Assembly (NCBI GenBank): GCA_033782935.1
Contig: JAWQEG010000490.1
Span: 30,001-94,000, forward strand
DNA length: 64,000 nt
From: Petrolisthes cinctipes
Taxonomy: Eukaryota > Arthropoda > Malacostraca > Decapoda > Porcellanidae
Direction of reading: 5' to 3'
The notes under the pieces are model-generated. The model saw nothing but the letters and a program-made list of their open reading frames with translations. It was not told the origin of the DNA and did no database searches. Positions 61,831 through 64,000 of the stretch are shown here, one piece after another (positions within the stretch are counted from its first letter, which is position 1; each line of letters starts with the position of its first letter). The translations under genes and the position numbers were made by a program.

Positions 61831-64000
61831 GATCGCTTTTTGGACCAAAAAATATCGAATTTTCGGGTGTTTTGAACCTGAATTTGAGATATAAACGGGT
61901 ACTGAAGATTCATGTACATATCGAGTTTTGGGCACCTAAAATATCGATAGTGTGCATGTTTTGGGCATGTATTTTGAAAATACTCTAACACGGAGTAGTC
62001 ATGTACAGATCGCTTCTTGGACCCCAAAATATCGAATTTTCGGGTGTTTTGAGCCTGAATTTGAGATATAAACGGGTAAAGAAGATACATGCCCATATCG
62101 ACTTTTTGGCACCTAAAAAATCGATTTTCAGTATGTTTTGGGCCTTTATTTTGAAAATACTCTAACACGGAGTAGGCATGTACAGATCGCTTCTAGGACC
62201 CAAAAATACCGAATTTTCGGATGTTTTGAGCCTGAATTTGAGATATAAACGGATACAGAAGATGCATGTACATATCGACTTTGGACAATTAAAATATCGA
62301 TTTTTAGCATGTTTTTTGCCCATATTTTGAAAACATTCTAGCACTGAGTAGGCATGTACAGATCGCTTCTGGGACCCAAAAATATTGAAATTTCGGGTGT
62401 TTTGAGGTTAAATTTGGGATATACACGGGTACAGAAGATGCATGCACATATTGACTTTGGTGCACCTAACAGATCGATTTTCAGTATGTTTTGGGCCTGT
62501 ATTTTGAAAATACTCTAACACGGAGTAGTCATGTACAGATCGCTTCTAGGACCCAAAAATACCAAATTTTCGTGTGTTTTGAGCCTGAATTTGAGATATA
62601 AACGGGTACAGAAGATGCATGCACATATCGACTTTGGACAATTAATATATCGATTTTTAGCATGTTTTGAGCCTATATTTTGAAAACATTCTAGCACTGA
62701 GTAGGCATGTACAAATCGCTTCTTTGACCCAAAAATATCGAATTTTCGGGTGTTTTAAGCCTGAATTTGAGATATAAACGGGTACTGAAGATGCATGTAC
62801 ATATCGACTTTTGGGCACCTAAAATATCGATTTTGAGCATGTTTTGGGTCTGTATCTTGGAAACATTCTAACTAGGAGTAGGCATGTACAGATCGCTTCT
62901 TGGACCCAAAAATATCGAATTTTTGGGTGTTTTGAGCCTGAATTTGAGATATAAACGGGTACTGAAGATGCATGCACATATCGACTTTTGGGCACCTAAA
63001 ATATCCATTTTAAGCAGGTTTTGGTTCTGTATCTTGAAAACATTCTAACTAGGAGTAGGCATCTACACATCGCTTCTAGGACCCAAAAATACCGAATTTT
63101 CGGGTGTTTTGAGACTGAATTTGAGATATCGACTCTGGGCACCGAAATATCGATTTTGAGCATGTTTTAGGTCTGTATCTTTAAACATTCTAACTAGGAG
63201 TAGGCATGTACAGATCGCTTCTAGGACCCAAAAATATCGAATTTTCGGGTCTTTTGAGCCTGAATTTGAGATATAAACGGGTACTGAAGATTCATGTACA
63301 TATCGACTTTTGGGCACCTAAAATATCGATAGTGAGCATGTTTTGGGTCTGTATCTTGAAAACATTCTAACTAGGAGTAGGCATGTACAGATCGCTTCTT
63401 GGACCCAAAAATATCGAATTTTCGGGTGTTTTGAGCCTGAATTTGAGATATAAACGGGTACTGAAGATGCATGTACATATCGACTTTTGGGCACTTAAAA
63501 TATCGATTTTGAGCATGTTTTGGGTCTGTATATTGAAAACATTCTAACTAGGAGTAGGCATGTACAGATCGCTTCTGGGACCCAAAAATATCGAATTTTC
63601 GCGTGTTTTGAGCCTGAATTTGAGATATAAACGGGTACTGAAGATGCATGTACATATCGACTTTTGGGCACTTAAAATATCGATTTTGAGCATGTTTTGG
63701 GTCTGTATCTTGAAAACATTCTAACTAGGAGTAGGCATGTACAGATCGCTTCTGGGACCCCAAAATATCGAATTTTCGGGGGTTTTGTGCCTGAATTTGA
63801 GATATTGACTTTGGGCACCTAAAATATCGATTTTCAGCATGTTTTGGGCATGTATTTTGAAAATACTCTAACACGGAGTAGTCATGTACAGATCGCTTCT
63901 TGGACCCCAAAATATCGAATTTTCGGGTGTTTTGAGCCTGAATTTGAGATATAAACGGGTAAAGAAGATGCATGCCCATACCGACTTTTTGGCACCTAAA
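61831..64000. repeat. satellite array continuing past the right edge
   Basis: The block at about 62530-63240 repeats 59620-60330 (offset about 2912 bp). From 63208 onward come consecutive 177-bp monomers of one type (boundaries 63384, 63561, 63738) with GGTACTGAAG and CTAACTAGGAG, a locally uniform run. The window ends inside a monomer, so the array is larger than the 63 kb seen here. Confidence 0.9.

Noticed and set aside
1062..64000. CRISPR-like array of regular repeats
   Set aside because: Repeats are contiguous with no unique spacers, 147-177 bp long, and lie in a eukaryotic context with LINE and LTR remnants.
1062..64000. tRNA, rRNA or other structured RNA genes
   Set aside because: I saw no tRNA A/B-box pair with a cloverleaf, nor rRNA core sequence. 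The TGCATGCA and ATCGAT palindromes in each monomer are too short to imply a structured RNA.

Overview
The window is eukaryotic, non-coding repetitive DNA. I found no gene that I believe is expressed, and no rRNA, tRNA or bacterial-type feature. About 89% of it (1062 to the right edge, apart from six embedded LTRs) is one AT-rich satellite family with a 176/177-bp monomer. The non-LTR and LTR retrotransposon remnants, ATT microsatellites and higher-order satellite structure suggest an animal chromosome. I cannot name the species.

Left flank (1-1061): two ATT microsatellites, an eight-copy 71-bp minisatellite, and a decayed antisense fragment of a LINE ORF2 carrying a KETWW motif and several in-frame stops. 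The satellite starts abruptly inside or beside this LINE at about 1062.

Satellite edge (1062-2962): about eleven diverged monomers of 175-176 bp with no higher-order pattern. From about 2963 onward the array is organised in higher-order repeats (HORs) built from length variants of the monomer: 176, 177, 158 and 147 bp, and locally 131 bp. The clearest unit is a six-monomer HOR of exactly 1011 bp at 8688-9698 (176-158-177-147-176-177). The 176-bp monomer is itself an old dimer of two 88-bp halves, about two thirds identical by my hand alignment.

LTR-bearing domain (5660-22330): six copies of a 1.18-1.20 kb solo LTR (TGTTACG...GTAACA ends, 4-bp GCAT target duplication) sit at the same base of the monomer, 2.74-4.2 kb apart. 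One retrotransposon insertion, reduced to a solo LTR, was evidently captured and amplified with the satellite. Copy 5 looks like a mosaic of two LTR lineages.

Right two thirds (22331-64000): pure satellite arranged as nested tandem duplications. These are an 855-bp pentamer and a 1031-bp hexamer inside a 4.28-kb unit duplicated at 24.27-33.87 kb; a 1301-bp octamer pair at 35.28-37.88 kb; a 6.29-kb unit duplicated at 36.19-48.77 kb; 2.31-kb units at 54.33-59.6 kb; and 1.85-kb units at 58.68-61.8 kb. The array runs off the right edge.

Long open frames on the minus strand (up to about 327 codons) are by-products of stop-poor monomers whose 177-bp length is a multiple of three. The pattern as a whole resembles a centromeric or pericentromeric HOR array evolving by unequal exchange, but nothing in the sequence proves centromere function.
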